This document shows positions 24,436 to 33,633 of a stretch of 59,744 bases of DNA, one piece after another; within the stretch, counting starts at the first letter, position 1; each line of letters opens with the position of its first letter. The notes under the pieces were generated by a model. It did not search any database. It saw only the letters and a list, made by a program, of their open reading frames with translations, and was not told the origin of the DNA. Both the position numbers and the translations under genes were made by a program. Source of the stretch: CAZRHR01 sp964599915 (GTDB lineage Bacteria > Bacteroidota > Bacteroidia > CAIKAF01); assembly GCA_964599915.1 (NCBI GenBank), contig CAZRHR010000007.1:1-59744 (forward strand), written 5' to 3'.

Positions 24436-25821
24436 ATGGAAGACAAAACGCCCATGTCCGTTGAAGAAAAACGGGAGCTACTAAAGAAATTATTGCGTGA
24501 GAAAGCGGCGGCTGCAGCTACAGCTGCCCCTGCAAGCTCAGGTGCAACTGCCGGAGCCACCAAAGATTTTTCACAATATTCGGATTTTCAACAATGGCCG
24601 GAGGTGCAAACCTTAAAAGCCCAGTTTCAAACCTTGCAAATGTTGCAAGTGGAAAATCCCTACTTCCGGGTCAATGAAAAATTGGTCAATAATAAAACCA
24701 CCATCGGGGGGCGTGAACTTATCTCTTTTTCTTCCTACAATTACACAGGTCTTTCCGGTGACCCACGGGTAACCAAAGCCGCACAAGATGCCGCAGGAAA
24801 ATATGGCACTTCCGTTTCTGCTTCGCGCATTGCTACGGGAGAAAAACCTTTGCACCAGGAATTGGAGCATGCCTTGGCCGACCTAATTGGTACAGAAGAT
24901 GCCATTACTTTGGTCAGTGGGCATGCCACTAACGTTACCGTTATTGGTCATTTGATGCGGGCCGGTAAAGATTTGATTGTTTACGACGCCCTCTCTCATA
25001 ACTGTATTATTGAAGGTGCGGTGCTCTCCGGCGCCCGACGCATCGCTTTTCCCCACGAAGATTGGGAAGCTTTAGATCGCATTTTAACCGAAAACCGCGG
25101 CGATTACGAGCGGGTGCTCATCACCATCGAAGGGGTGTACTCCATGGACGGCGATATTGCCAACCTTCCTAAGTTCATTGAAATTAAGAAAAAACACCAT
25201 GCCCTTTTGTTTGTGGATGAAGCCCATTCTATTGGTGTGATTGGTCCCAATGGACTTGGTATCCGAGATTATTATGGCGTAGATGCCAACGATGTAGACC
25301 TTTGGATGGGTACTTTTTCTAAGTCTTTTGCAAGTTGCGGCGGATACATTGCGGGAAAAAAAGTGTTGATTGATTACTTAAAATACAATACACCCGGTTT
25401 CGTTTACTCCGTGGGAATCAGTCCGGCCAATGCGGCGGCGGCACTTGCCTCTACCCGCATCATGAAGTCGGAACCATGGCGTGCCCTGAAATGTCAGGAC
25501 AACGCTAGGAAATTCCTCGCCTTGGCCAAAGAAAATGGTTTGGATACCGGACCAAGTAAAGATACCGCGGTTGTTCCTGTGATTACGGGAAATTCTGCGC
25601 ATGCCCTTATGTTGGCCGATGCGCTATTCAAAGATGGCATTAATGTTCAGCCGATTCTTTATCCTGCCGTGCCCGATGAAGCTGCACGCTTACGCTTCTT
25701 CATCACCAGCGACCATACCGACGAGGACATCACCTATACGGTAACCAAAACAGCCGAACATTTGCATCGCATTCGCCGAGACCATGGAACCGTTGCATTT
25801 CCTAAATCCATGATTGGATAA
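24436..25821 (+). CDS. PLP-dependent alpha-oxoamine synthase, serine palmitoyltransferase-like
   Basis: The 461-aa fold-type I enzyme condenses an amino acid with an acyl thioester. Visible residues are LSHNC (His188), DEAHSIG (261-267) and the PLP lysine in GTFSKSFASCGGYIAG (Lys296). The TFSKS form is that of serine palmitoyltransferases and polyketide-linked synthases rather than KBL or BioF. The first 45 residues are unusual: MSVEEKRELLKKLLREK followed by an Ala-rich linker, resembling the segment that joins such domains to carrier-protein modules. Bacteroidota make sphingolipids, so 3-ketosphinganine synthesis is the best guess. The stop overlaps the apbE start (TAATG). Confidence 0.8.
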   Translation: MEDKTPMSVEEKRELLKKLLREKAAAAATAAPASSGATAGATKDFSQYSDFQQWPEVQTLKAQFQTLQMLQVENPYFRVNEKLVNNKTTIGGRELISFSSYNYTGLSGDPRVTKAAQDAAGKYGTSVSASRIATGEKPLHQELEHALADLIGTEDAITLVSGHATNVTVIGHLMRAGKDLIVYDALSHNCIIEGAVLSGARRIAFPHEDWEALDRILTENRGDYERVLITIEGVYSMDGDIANLPKFIEIKKKHHALLFVDEAHSIGVIGPNGLGIRDYYGVDANDVDLWMGTFSKSFASCGGYIAGKKVLIDYLKYNTPGFVYSVGISPANAAAALASTRIMKSEPWRALKCQDNARKFLALAKENGLDTGPSKDTAVVPVITGNSAHALMLADALFKDGINVQPILYPAVPDEAARLRFFITSDHTDEDITYTVTKTAEHLHRIRRDHGTVAFPKSMIG

Positions 25822-26846
25822 TGTTTCGTTCACTGTTGGGCGCGACCTTCCTTTTGGTATTAAGTGTCGCTTGTGGCCCTAAGGCAAACCAAGCATCTGA
25901 AGAAGTTCAGGTGCAAACTGGCTATGCCCAAGGTACTACTTACGTGATTAAATATCGAAGCCATCCCATTCCTGCGGATTCTTTTCAAGCCATTTTCGAT
26001 GGAATTGATGCCTCTTTATCACTCTGGGACTCCACTTCCATCATTAGTAAACTCAACCGAGGAGACTCCAGCGTAAAAGCAGACGCCCATTTCCAAGCCG
26101 TTTTTAATGCGGCCAAAGAAGTGTTTGAACAAACCCAAGGATCTTTTGACCCTACCGTTCTGCCCCTGGTTCAATTCTGGGGATTTGGTGGAGATAAATA
26201 CGCTTTCCCGGATAGTATTTCCCCCGTTTCCATTGATTCGTTGAGACGCTTTCAAGGATTTGACCAAGTGCGTTTGGTGGGAGAAAAGGTACGAAGGTCT
26301 AAATCCGGCATTCAATTAGATTTCAATGGTATTGCCCAAGGCTACACCGTAGATGTGCTAGGTGCTTTTTTGGAACGGCAGCAGGTCAAGGATTTCATGA
26401 TAGAAGTAGGTGGTGAAATTCTAGCCCGTGGCGATGGGACGACGGGTGATGGCTGGAACATTGCCATTGACAAACCCGTAGACCCGGATGCACCGCGAGA
26501 AATCCAAGCCATCCTAAAACTCCGTGAAGCTATGGCTACCTCCGGCAGCTATAGAAAGTTTTATGAAAAGGATGGGACCAAATATTCTCATACCATTAAT
26601 CCTAAGACGGGATACCCGGTCACCCATTCTTTACTTTCGGTTTCTGTAGTTGCCCCTTCCGCCATGATGGCAGATGCTTATGCCACGGCTTTTATGGTCA
26701 TGGGGGTTCAACAAACCATGGCCTTTCTCCAAGAACATCCAGAACTCATGGTGTACATGATTTTCTCTGACCCCCTGGGACAATTGGATACATGGATGAG
26801 CGATGGACTGAAAGAACGAATGGTCATGGAACGTTCAGCCTCCTAA
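25821..26846 (+). CDS. apbE: ApbE-type FAD:protein FMN transferase, lipoprotein
   Basis: The 341-aa protein begins with a lipoprotein signal (LLVLSVACGP, lipid Cys near residue 18). The ApbE core shows LSLWDSTSIISKLNRG, FDPTVLPLVQFWGFG, IQLDFNGIAQGYTVD, MIEVGGEILARG and the metal/FAD motif YSHTINPKTGYPV. ApbE proteins attach FMN covalently to Thr/Ser residues of flavoproteins such as NqrC and RnfG on the outer face of the cytoplasmic membrane. No such target lies in the window. Start and stop overlap with spt (TAATG) implies co-translation, although a functional link is not obvious. Confidence 0.9.
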   Translation: MFRSLLGATFLLVLSVACGPKANQASEEVQVQTGYAQGTTYVIKYRSHPIPADSFQAIFDGIDASLSLWDSTSIISKLNRGDSSVKADAHFQAVFNAAKEVFEQTQGSFDPTVLPLVQFWGFGGDKYAFPDSISPVSIDSLRRFQGFDQVRLVGEKVRRSKSGIQLDFNGIAQGYTVDVLGAFLERQQVKDFMIEVGGEILARGDGTTGDGWNIAIDKPVDPDAPREIQAILKLREAMATSGSYRKFYEKDGTKYSHTINPKTGYPVTHSLLSVSVVAPSAMMADAYATAFMVMGVQQTMAFLQEHPELMVYMIFSDPLGQLDTWMSDGLKERMVMERSAS

Positions 26847-26849
26847 GTC

Positions 26850-27797
26850 ATGCTTCAATTGCTGCGTCAATATAAATGGTTCTATAGTCTTTATAACCTT
26901 TGGCATCCTCGTCTGCTCAAGCATAACTTGGAGGTGTATAAAAAAATTGGCCTAAAGAAAAGTTACTTCAGTCCCATTTCATCTTTGGATTTTAAGGGGA
27001 AAGTTTTACCTGAACCTCCCGTTCCACCTCTAGATCAGCGTTTGGCAGACACCGCGATTTGGTCTCAATTATCCAACGAAACCCGACAAGCCCTGCTTGA
27101 TTTCGACCAACAGGGTTTTGCCATTTTACCCGCCTATTTCACTGGTGAGCAAGTAGATTTAGCCAACCAAGAGGTCCAAAGGCTGGAGAAGTCAGGAAAA
27201 GGAAAGTTCAATGCAGCCGGAAAAATGATGTTTGCTTTTCACCAAAGCGAGCACCTGGCGCACATGGGAGGCCATACACACATGATTGAGTTGCTTTCTG
27301 CACTTATGGGAAGAGAGGCCGTTCTTTTTCAAAGCATCAATTTTTTAAAAGGCAGCCAACAGCCCACCCATTCGGACAGCATCCACATGACCACGTTTCC
27401 ATTGGGAAATCTAATCGCCATTTGGGTCGCTCTGGAAGATATTCAGCCGGGTTCGGGTGAGTTGCATTATTATCCCGGTAGCCATCGGTTACCTTATTAC
27501 ATGAATGCCGATTATGACAATGAGGGAACGCGTTGGAAAATCGGGCCTAAGCCCTACACGGCTTACGAAGCCATGTTAGCTGAAAAAATTCAAGCTTTTG
27601 GACTGGCCAAACATCGGTTTTTACCAAAGAAAGGTGATGTGTTGATTTGGCATGCCAACCTCTTGCATGGAGGAGAACCGGTAACCGAGCCGCAGGCCAG
27701 TCGGAAATCTGTTGTTTATCATTATTTTGGGAAAGGCGTGGTGTGTTATCATGAAATCACCCAACGTCCGGCATTGATTGGCAAAACCACCGTGTAA
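26850..27797 (+). CDS. PhyH-family (phytanoyl-CoA-like) Fe(II)/2-oxoglutarate dioxygenase
   Basis: The 315-aa protein has the double-stranded beta-helix metal triad: His174 and Asp176 in PTHSDSIHM and the distal His273 in IWHANLLHGG. LHYYPGSHRLPYY sits between them, as in PhyH enzymes. The family hydroxylates diverse small molecules and lipids; the substrate here is unknown. It starts 3 nt after apbE and is followed immediately by the GT39-like gene. Its place behind a sphingolipid-type synthase makes lipid hydroxylation an attractive but unproven idea. Confidence 0.82.
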   Translation: MLQLLRQYKWFYSLYNLWHPRLLKHNLEVYKKIGLKKSYFSPISSLDFKGKVLPEPPVPPLDQRLADTAIWSQLSNETRQALLDFDQQGFAILPAYFTGEQVDLANQEVQRLEKSGKGKFNAAGKMMFAFHQSEHLAHMGGHTHMIELLSALMGREAVLFQSINFLKGSQQPTHSDSIHMTTFPLGNLIAIWVALEDIQPGSGELHYYPGSHRLPYYMNADYDNEGTRWKIGPKPYTAYEAMLAEKIQAFGLAKHRFLPKKGDVLIWHANLLHGGEPVTEPQASRKSVVYHYFGKGVVCYHEITQRPALIGKTTV

Positions 27798-27800
27798 GTG

Positions 27801-29087
27801 ATGTGGGGGTCTGTATTTTTCCGAGCCCCGAAGGACCAAGTGCCTGTAAGTTTTATTTTTTCAGCATGGTTAGTGCTTTTGGTGGCTGGATTTTTTACCT
27901 CCACCATGTTTGTGGATGGCATCACGTATGCGACCCTGGCTAGAAACCTGGCCGAAGGCACCGGAACATGGTTTTCGCTTCATTACACCGATACACTGGC
28001 CCCCGTTTTTTATGGTCATCCGCCCCTATGGATGTGGATTGAATCTTTCTTTTTCAGGATTTTCGGAGACCAAGTTTGGGTGGAACGCTTTGTCTCTCTG
28101 CTGTTTTTTGCTCTTTTTCTTTTTTTACTTTGGAAGGTGGTCAAGACCCCATCGTTCTGGTTGGCCCTGTTACCCTTGACCCTTGGACTGTGCTGGTGGA
28201 TTCCGGGACAAAACTTACTTGAGATTCCATTGGCAGGTGGTTTACTTTGGCTGGCTTATCGCGCCGAACAGTCGGAAGACCATCCTCGGCTTGTATGGTA
28301 TTTAATTCAAGGCCTGATTTTCACAGTGGTTTTGATGATCAAAGGACCCGTAGCGGGTGGAATTTTACCCGGTGTGGTAGCTTTTCATTGGGCGGGAAAA
28401 AAATCATGGCGCACCATAGGATGGCATGTGTTTTTTTTACTTTTTGTACCGGCCTTGGTGTTTGGTTTAATGGTGTGGTTTCATGCTCCCGCTAAGTTGT
28501 ATGCTCAACAATACGTGATCCAACAGTTTTTAGGTTCTGCTCTAACGGAGAAAACGGCGCCTTATCGTTGGTATGTGTTGGAGCGGTTGTTTTTAGAATG
28601 GTTGCCTTTTTGGGGATTATTAGGGTGGGCCGCATGGAAAAGTCAAAGGGAAGTTTGGCGCACCTTGCCATGGGCCAAGATTTGGCCTTGGTGGATCACC
28701 GGTTTGGCCAGTATTTTACCCTTCCTTCTCATTGAAAAGCAAAGTCATTTTTATTTATTTCCGGGTGTTTGCTTATTGCTCCCCGGCTGTATCCGCTTGT
28801 TGCAGCACGTAAAGCCTGTGACCCTGGCAGCGTTTAGGCCATGGATGGTTGGTGTATGGCTTGTCTCGACGGTGGTGTTGGGTTTTATTTTCTCAACTCC
28901 TACCACGGATAAAAGGAAGATACATGAAGCCGTGGCTCATTTTGCGGCTCGGCATCCCAAAGGTACCGCCGCCTTTACCTGCCATGCGCAATGGACCAAT
29001 TGGTATTTGCATGCCTATTTGGCCAGACATGGTAAGATGAGTTTATATGCGAGGAATCAGGATTGTGAGCCTATACTTACGCGCTAA
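27801..29087 (+). CDS. GT39/ArnT-like membrane glycosyltransferase
   Basis: The protein has about 428 aa from ATG 27801; a GTG at 27798 is the alternative. It has about ten membrane helices. The first external loop shows the GT-C motif region FVDGITYATLARNLAEGTGTW and HPPLWMWIESFFFRIFGD, in which Asp of VDG is the expected catalytic acid. EKQSHFYLFPGVCLLLPG further on is also typical of the family. These enzymes transfer sugars from polyprenyl-phosphate carriers to proteins, lipid A or other lipids on the periplasmic side. It is the last gene of the spt-apbE-phyH run and is spaced for co-transcription, so a glycosphingolipid role is possible. Confidence 0.8.
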   Translation: MWGSVFFRAPKDQVPVSFIFSAWLVLLVAGFFTSTMFVDGITYATLARNLAEGTGTWFSLHYTDTLAPVFYGHPPLWMWIESFFFRIFGDQVWVERFVSLLFFALFLFLLWKVVKTPSFWLALLPLTLGLCWWIPGQNLLEIPLAGGLLWLAYRAEQSEDHPRLVWYLIQGLIFTVVLMIKGPVAGGILPGVVAFHWAGKKSWRTIGWHVFFLLFVPALVFGLMVWFHAPAKLYAQQYVIQQFLGSALTEKTAPYRWYVLERLFLEWLPFWGLLGWAAWKSQREVWRTLPWAKIWPWWITGLASILPFLLIEKQSHFYLFPGVCLLLPGCIRLLQHVKPVTLAAFRPWMVGVWLVSTVVLGFIFSTPTTDKRKIHEAVAHFAARHPKGTAAFTCHAQWTNWYLHAYLARHGKMSLYARNQDCEPILTR

Positions 29088-29115
29088 GCCGTGATGGCAG
29101 GCGGGAAAAGCTGAT

Positions 29116-29997
29116 TTATTTTTCCAACCAATACGCACTGTTCGATTTTACCCGAGTGGTCATGTCTATGCCCATCATGGTCAGAATGACCTCCACCTCC
29201 GAATGTCTGTTGGATGTTAACACATAGCCGAAGGTCCGATGAAGCACTAACTCACCCGTTTCCTGAAATTTAACTTTGGCTTGGGCAAATGCACCTTTGG
29301 GCTGAGGTAAATGACCCGTACTGCTCATTTGTACAAAGGCAGAATCCGCAGTATAACGCAACAAAGTATAGGTAGTTACCGTCTGGATTTCACCCATTTC
29401 GGAGGCAATGGTTTGGCTTTCTTCCCACGCGTCTCCGGGTTTTACAGGTTGCTCCGGAAGCGGCATGGCCCAAAGAGCGGATTGACTGTTGTAAGCATTT
29501 CCCAGCGCCTTTTGAACTTTGGCCGACAGGCTGTCATTTTCGGCCACTGTGGCCACTTTGCCCCGCGCACTCACTTGGTGTTTTACAGGCACATGCAGCA
29601 AACTTTCAAACATCTCTTTCATTACCTGAAGGTTTCCCGCGGCGCTATCGGGGTATTCAGAATTATACACCCCTCCATCCACCATGCCTTCTAGGGGAGA
29701 ACGCATCTCCATCCGTACTTTTTCCATGATAACCAAGGCTTCCGCTCCTTCGGCTTGGGGCGTAAACTGCAAACTTTGCACGGAATTCATCAGCGCCGTC
29801 ATTTGCATGGACACGGCTTCCGTTTCCGTAGAAACCCGTTGGTTCATTTTAAATTGGCTGGCTTCCGGCTGAAAAACAAGGGAAATGGCTTCCTGGTCCG
29901 GATAAATGGGTTGGTTTGGGGTGGCTTGTTCTTGTTTACAAGCGCCAAATCCCAAAAGGGTGCAAACGGCTGCAGCGGTGAAAAAAGACGTTTTCAT
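29116..29997 (-). CDS. DUF6263-type lipoprotein
   Basis: From ATG 29997 the product has 293 aa. A lipoprotein signal is clear (LLGFGACKQ, lipid Cys at about 20). The mature part is mostly beta: VSTETEAVSMQMTALM, EKVRMEMRSPL, VKHQVSARGKVATV, PVKPGDAWEESQTI and FGYVLTSNRHSEVEVILTMMG. These features fit the DUF6263 family of Bacteroidota lipoproteins, for which no function is known. It starts 17 nt after the queG stop on the same strand and so belongs to the ruvB-queG unit. In-frame codons further upstream lie inside queG and are rejected. Confidence 0.75.
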   Translation of the reverse strand: MKTSFFTAAAVCTLLGFGACKQEQATPNQPIYPDQEAISLVFQPEASQFKMNQRVSTETEAVSMQMTALMNSVQSLQFTPQAEGAEALVIMEKVRMEMRSPLEGMVDGGVYNSEYPDSAAGNLQVMKEMFESLLHVPVKHQVSARGKVATVAENDSLSAKVQKALGNAYNSQSALWAMPLPEQPVKPGDAWEESQTIASEMGEIQTVTTYTLLRYTADSAFVQMSSTGHLPQPKGAFAQAKVKFQETGELVLHRTFGYVLTSNRHSEVEVILTMMGIDMTTRVKSNSAYWLEK

Positions 29998-30014
29998 GCG
30001 TAGGGCTTTTGTGG

Positions 30015-30956
30015 CTATGATTTTTCCTGTGAAAGATAATGAAGGTTTCGTTGCAAGCGTTGTAATCCGGGTCGCTTCAAAGGCGACTTGCCAAAAATCT
30101 CTGAAAAGGCTTGTTCGGTAAGGTTTTGCCAATCTTTCCCGGAGAAGGAAAAAATTTCAGGTAGCGGCGTAAAGGCCGTCTCATGGTGGGGCGTGGAAAA
30201 CCGATTCCATGGACAGACTTCCTGACAAATATCACAGCCAAACATCCAATTTTCCATTTTGTCCGAAAACCCGGATGGAATGGCATCTTTGAGCTCAATG
30301 GTGAAGTAGGAAATACATTTGCTGGCCTCAATTTGATAAGGCGTGAGGGCTTCTGTAGGGCAAGCGTCGATGCATCGGGTGCAGGTACCACAGAAGTCTC
30401 CAATGGGTCCATCGGGAGCTAAATCTATATCCACCAAAATTTCTCCAATAAAAAACCAACTGCCGGCTTTGGGCCGAATCAGGTTGGTGTTTTTTCCGAC
30501 CCAACCCAAGCCACTTTTCTTCGCCCACACTTTATCCATAACCGGTGCGGAATCTACAAAGGCACGGCCATGAATATCGCCAAAGGCTTCCTGCATCTGG
30601 AAAAGCAGACCCTTTAATTTTTCCCGAATGACCTCATGGTAATCTTCTCCATAAGCATAGCTGCTGATTTTTGGGAGACCTTCAGGTTGTTTTTTTTCAG
30701 GAAAGTAATTGTATAAAAAGGAAATGACGGACTTGGTGCCTTCTAGTAATTTTCTCGGATCCAGTCGCTTATCGAAATGTCTTTCCATGTAGGCCATGCG
30801 CCCATGGTGACCTGATTTTAGCCATTGTTCGAGGCGAGGCGCTTCTTCGTCTAAGAAATCGGCTTTGGAAATGCCACAAAATTGGAACCCCAAGGCTTGG
30901 GCCATGGCTTTTACCTGGGTCGCCCTTTCGCTGGCCAAATGGTCAGATTGGGTCAT
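30015..30956 (-). CDS. queG: Epoxyqueuosine reductase
   Basis: The 313-aa enzyme performs the last step of queuosine synthesis, reducing epoxyqueuosine in tRNA with cobalamin and two [4Fe-4S] clusters. The cluster ligands are in CGTCTRCIDACPTEAL and CDICQEVCPWN. Other QueG features are GISKADFLDEEAPRLEQWL near residue 35, HFDKRLDPRKLL, YAYGEDYHEVIREKLK and GWVGKNTNLI. The ATG at 30956 overlaps the end of ruvB by 14 nt, which implies coupling; the two genes are often adjacent in this phylum. It ends about 60 residues earlier than the E. coli protein, which carries extra C-terminal repeats. Confidence 0.93.
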   Translation of the reverse strand: MTQSDHLASERATQVKAMAQALGFQFCGISKADFLDEEAPRLEQWLKSGHHGRMAYMERHFDKRLDPRKLLEGTKSVISFLYNYFPEKKQPEGLPKISSYAYGEDYHEVIREKLKGLLFQMQEAFGDIHGRAFVDSAPVMDKVWAKKSGLGWVGKNTNLIRPKAGSWFFIGEILVDIDLAPDGPIGDFCGTCTRCIDACPTEALTPYQIEASKCISYFTIELKDAIPSGFSDKMENWMFGCDICQEVCPWNRFSTPHHETAFTPLPEIFSFSGKDWQNLTEQAFSEIFGKSPLKRPGLQRLQRNLHYLSQEKS

Positions 30957-31983
30957 CGCCAAACAAATTGGGTTGAAGGCCAGGTGGCTTTTTCCGTCCC
31001 AAATGTGCGTAGGCTTTGTCCATGACAATGCGCCCTCTGGAGGTACGGGCTAAAAATCCTTCCTGGATTAAAAAAGGTTCGTACACCTCCTCCAAGGTTC
31101 CGGCATCTTCTCCTACGGCCGTAGCAATGGTTGTAATCCCAACGGGACCGCCTTTGAATTTATCCATGATGGCCGTAAGAATGCGGTTGTCCATTTCATC
31201 CAAGCCATAACGGTCTACATGTAAAGCTGATAAGGCGATTTTCGCAATATCTGCATCAATGGAGCCATTTCCTTTCACTTGCGCAAAATCACGCACCCGA
31301 CGCAGCAACGCATTGGCAATCCTTGGTGTACCTCGGCTTCTTCCTGCAATTTCCATGGCGGCTTCCACCGAAATGGGTACGCCTAAAATACCGGCAGACC
31401 GAATGACAATGCCCTGAAGCACATGCGCTTCGTAATAGGAAAGGCGTGAATTGATTCCAAAACGCGCACGAAGTGGTGCGGTGAGCAAACCGGACCGGGT
31501 GGTGGCACCCACTAGGGTAAAAGGATGCAAAGCAATTTGAACGGAACGCGCATTGGGTCCCGAATCAATCATGATATCAATCCGGTAATCTTCCATGGCG
31601 GAATACAAATATTCCTCCACGGTGGTATTGAGCCGGTGAATTTCATCGATAAACAATACATCGTTTGGCTCAAGGTTGGTGAGTAATCCAGCCAAATCGC
31701 CGGGTTTTTCCAAGACAGGTCCCGAAGTCATTTTGAGCCCTACACCCATGTCATTGGCAATGATGTGGGCCAAGGTAGTTTTACCCAAACCGGGAGGCCC
31801 ATGCAATAGCACATGGTCCAGTGCTTCGCTCCTTTGACGCGCTGCCGCCACAAAGATTCGTAAGTTCTCGACCACCTGAGGCTGGCCCGAAAATTCAGAA
31901 AAAGCCACCGGCCGAAGGGCGCGTTCTACATCGCGTTCCCCGCCATTCAACCGTTCTTTGTCCGGATTTAGATGTTCATTCAC
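30943..31983 (-). CDS. ruvB: Holliday junction branch-migration ATPase RuvB
   Basis: The 346-aa AAA+ motor drives branch migration with RuvA. Motifs are Walker A LLHGPPGLGKTTLAHIIAND, Walker B DVLFIDEIHRL, sensor I LVGATTRSG and sensor II GTPRIANALLRRVRDFAQ; the C-terminal winged helix includes the end of the protein (GRIVMDKAYAHLG). I place the start at GTG 31983 (VNEHLNP), because RuvB proteins of the phylum begin MNENLDP-like and no in-frame ATG lies closer. A -7 box ends 4 nt upstream, suggesting a leaderless message. It leads the unit ruvB-queG-DUF6263. Confidence 0.94.
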   Translation of the reverse strand: MNEHLNPDKERLNGGERDVERALRPVAFSEFSGQPQVVENLRIFVAAARQRSEALDHVLLHGPPGLGKTTLAHIIANDMGVGLKMTSGPVLEKPGDLAGLLTNLEPNDVLFIDEIHRLNTTVEEYLYSAMEDYRIDIMIDSGPNARSVQIALHPFTLVGATTRSGLLTAPLRARFGINSRLSYYEAHVLQGIVIRSAGILGVPISVEAAMEIAGRSRGTPRIANALLRRVRDFAQVKGNGSIDADIAKIALSALHVDRYGLDEMDNRILTAIMDKFKGGPVGITTIATAVGEDAGTLEEVYEPFLIQEGFLARTSRGRIVMDKAYAHLGRKKPPGLQPNLFGDDPI

Positions 31984-31987
31984 CTTA

Positions 31988-31995
31988 CAAAAATA
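31988..31995 (-). promoter_or_regulatory. -7 box of ruvB
   Basis: On the minus strand TATTTTTG matches TAnnTTTG and ends 4 nt before the GTG start. Confidence 0.5.
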
Positions 31996-32055
31996 CAAGC
32001 CCGAACCAATATGTGGTGATTTTTCTTTGGATATCCTACCTTGGTGGGGAATCTT

Positions 32056-32063
32056 TACTTTTG
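32056..32063 (+). promoter_or_regulatory. -7 box of gldB
   Basis: TACTTTTG matches TAnnTTTG and ends 4 nt before the gldB ATG at 32068. Confidence 0.5.
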
Positions 32064-32067
32064 TACC

Positions 32068-33066
32068 ATGAAAAACCAAGGTTTGTTTCGTTGGGTCTGT
32101 GGCGCACTCTTGCTGTTTTCCTTGGGTTGCAAGGAAGGTGTACCCGATGTATCCCATATTTCCCTCTCCCTGGGTTTTCAAAGAATGGACCTTCAATTGT
32201 CCGAAGCGGCTCCAAAAGGCCCTGAGGCGGTGAAAAAAGTGCTAGACTCTTTTCCTGATTTTTCTCAAATCTATGTGTATCAGTTGTTGGATCTTCGTGT
32301 GCCGGAAGACTCCATTCCTGCCGCAGTTACTCGGTTTTTTCTGGAACAAGACATCAGAGACCTGCAAGACAGTGTGAAGACCTGTTTTTCGAGTTTGGAA
32401 AAAGAAGAAGAAGCCATCACCAGGGGATTCCAATATTATCAGCATTATTTTCCAGGACGCACGGTGCCCCAAGTGGTTTTTTACCTGTTTGGTTTTAATT
32501 ATGTGGCCGTTCCCTTGGAAAAAACACTATACCTAAGTTTGGACCAATATCTGGGAACTTCTTCTATGTTTCTAGGCCATTTGCCGGACTACATTCGGAA
32601 CCGCCGAAGGAAAGAATATTTGCCTATAGACGCTTTAAAAGCTTGGATGATGGTGGATTTTGACACCTTGTTTGAAAGAAAGAATCTGGGAGAAGAAATG
32701 ATTTATATGGGTAAAATGCACCATGTGCTGCACAAACTTTTTCCTAACTCACCCGATTCTTTGCGTTTTGGCTTTTCCCAGGCCCAGCTAGATTTTTGTG
32801 GATTGAATGAATATAAAATCTGGAATACCCTTTTGGAGGAAGAGGTGTTGAATACAGAAGATTTTCGCGTGAAAGAGAAATATTTGGGAGAAGCGCCATT
32901 TTCACCCGGAATGCCTCGGGAAGCACCTGGTCGGGTGATCGAATGGGTAGGTGCGCGGATTGTCCAACAATTTATAGCGCAAAGACAGGTGTCTCCGGAC
33001 TCCTTAATGCATATTTCAGAACAGGAAATTTTATTACGTTCGGGCTATCGACCCAAAAAACAATAG
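32068..33066 (+). CDS. gldB: Gliding motility lipoprotein GldB
   Basis: The 332-aa lipoprotein has the signal LLLFSLGCKEG (lipid Cys near 20). GldB features include LDSFPDFSQIYVYQLLDL near the start, an NYVAVPLEKTLYLSLDQYLG stretch and a DYIRNRRRKEYLPIDALKAW segment, followed by helical parts. GldB is required for gliding and chitin use in Flavobacterium, and is linked to the T9SS; its biochemical role is not known. gldC follows 4 nt downstream, the same order as in flavobacteria. With two T9SS cargo proteins in the window this supports a working T9SS/gliding apparatus. Confidence 0.85.
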   Translation: MKNQGLFRWVCGALLLFSLGCKEGVPDVSHISLSLGFQRMDLQLSEAAPKGPEAVKKVLDSFPDFSQIYVYQLLDLRVPEDSIPAAVTRFFLEQDIRDLQDSVKTCFSSLEKEEEAITRGFQYYQHYFPGRTVPQVVFYLFGFNYVAVPLEKTLYLSLDQYLGTSSMFLGHLPDYIRNRRRKEYLPIDALKAWMMVDFDTLFERKNLGEEMIYMGKMHHVLHKLFPNSPDSLRFGFSQAQLDFCGLNEYKIWNTLLEEEVLNTEDFRVKEKYLGEAPFSPGMPREAPGRVIEWVGARIVQQFIAQRQVSPDSLMHISEQEILLRSGYRPKKQ

Positions 33067-33070
33067 ATGT

Positions 33071-33400
33071 ATGGAAGCGCGGGAATCGGACATTACGTTG
33101 CATGTAAAACTGGATGCCAATAACAATCCGGTACACTTAAGCTGGACGGCCACAGAAGGCGGCATGGAGCCTCAAAGAGAAATCAAAGCGCTGATGCTGC
33201 ATCTTTGGGATGTAAAGGAAAACAACAGCATGCGGATTGAGCTGTGGAACCAGCAATTCATGGTGGAAGAGATGCGCACGTTTGTGTTTCAGGCCTTGTT
33301 GTCCATGGCCGACACCTTGGACCGCTCCACCGGCGACCACGATGCTGCGGCAGATTTACGCACATTTGCCCAGCAATTGGCGGAAAAGCTGGAGTTATAA
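33071..33400 (+). CDS. gldC: Gliding motility protein GldC
   Basis: The 109-aa cytosolic protein matches GldC along its length: ITLHVKLDANNNPVHLSWTA, a polar GGMEPQREIKALMLHLWD segment, RIELWNQQFMVEEMRTF and QALLSMADTLDRSTGDHDAA with a helical end (FAQQLAEKLEL). GldC is not essential for gliding in Flavobacterium johnsoniae but improves it. It follows gldB directly. An ATG at 33067 is out of frame; the ATG at 33071 is used. Confidence 0.87.
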   Translation: MEARESDITLHVKLDANNNPVHLSWTATEGGMEPQREIKALMLHLWDVKENNSMRIELWNQQFMVEEMRTFVFQALLSMADTLDRSTGDHDAAADLRTFAQQLAEKLEL

Positions 33401-33595
33401 GGCCATGTGGTTTTTAAGAGCGGTGGGCGAGGGTTGAAGGGTGGAATTGGGATTTTGGGTTCAATCGCCCCAGTCTGTTTTCTGTTTGGAATCCACCAAG
33501 GCTTGGCAAAAGACAAGTTTAAATTTTTTTACGGCTGAATTGGATGCACCCCATCCGCTCCCCAATGACAGCACCAAAACAACCCATGAATAAAA

Positions 33596-33619
33596 AAGGC
33601 TTCCGGTAAGGGAAGCCTT
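33596..33619. terminator. Bidirectional terminator between gldC and nrdA
   Basis: AAGGCTTCC at 33596-33604, a 6-nt loop and GGAAGCCTT at 33611-33619 are flanked by an A run on the left and a T run on the right. It can end nrdA transcripts (minus) 15 bp past the stop and gldC transcripts (plus). Nothing else is visible in 33401-33595. Confidence 0.85.
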
Positions 33620-33633
33620 CTGTTTTTTGCAGA

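Noticed and set aside
32000..32196. Extended N-terminus for RuvB
   Set aside because: The extra residues overlap the divergent gldB promoter and start and have no RuvB likeness.
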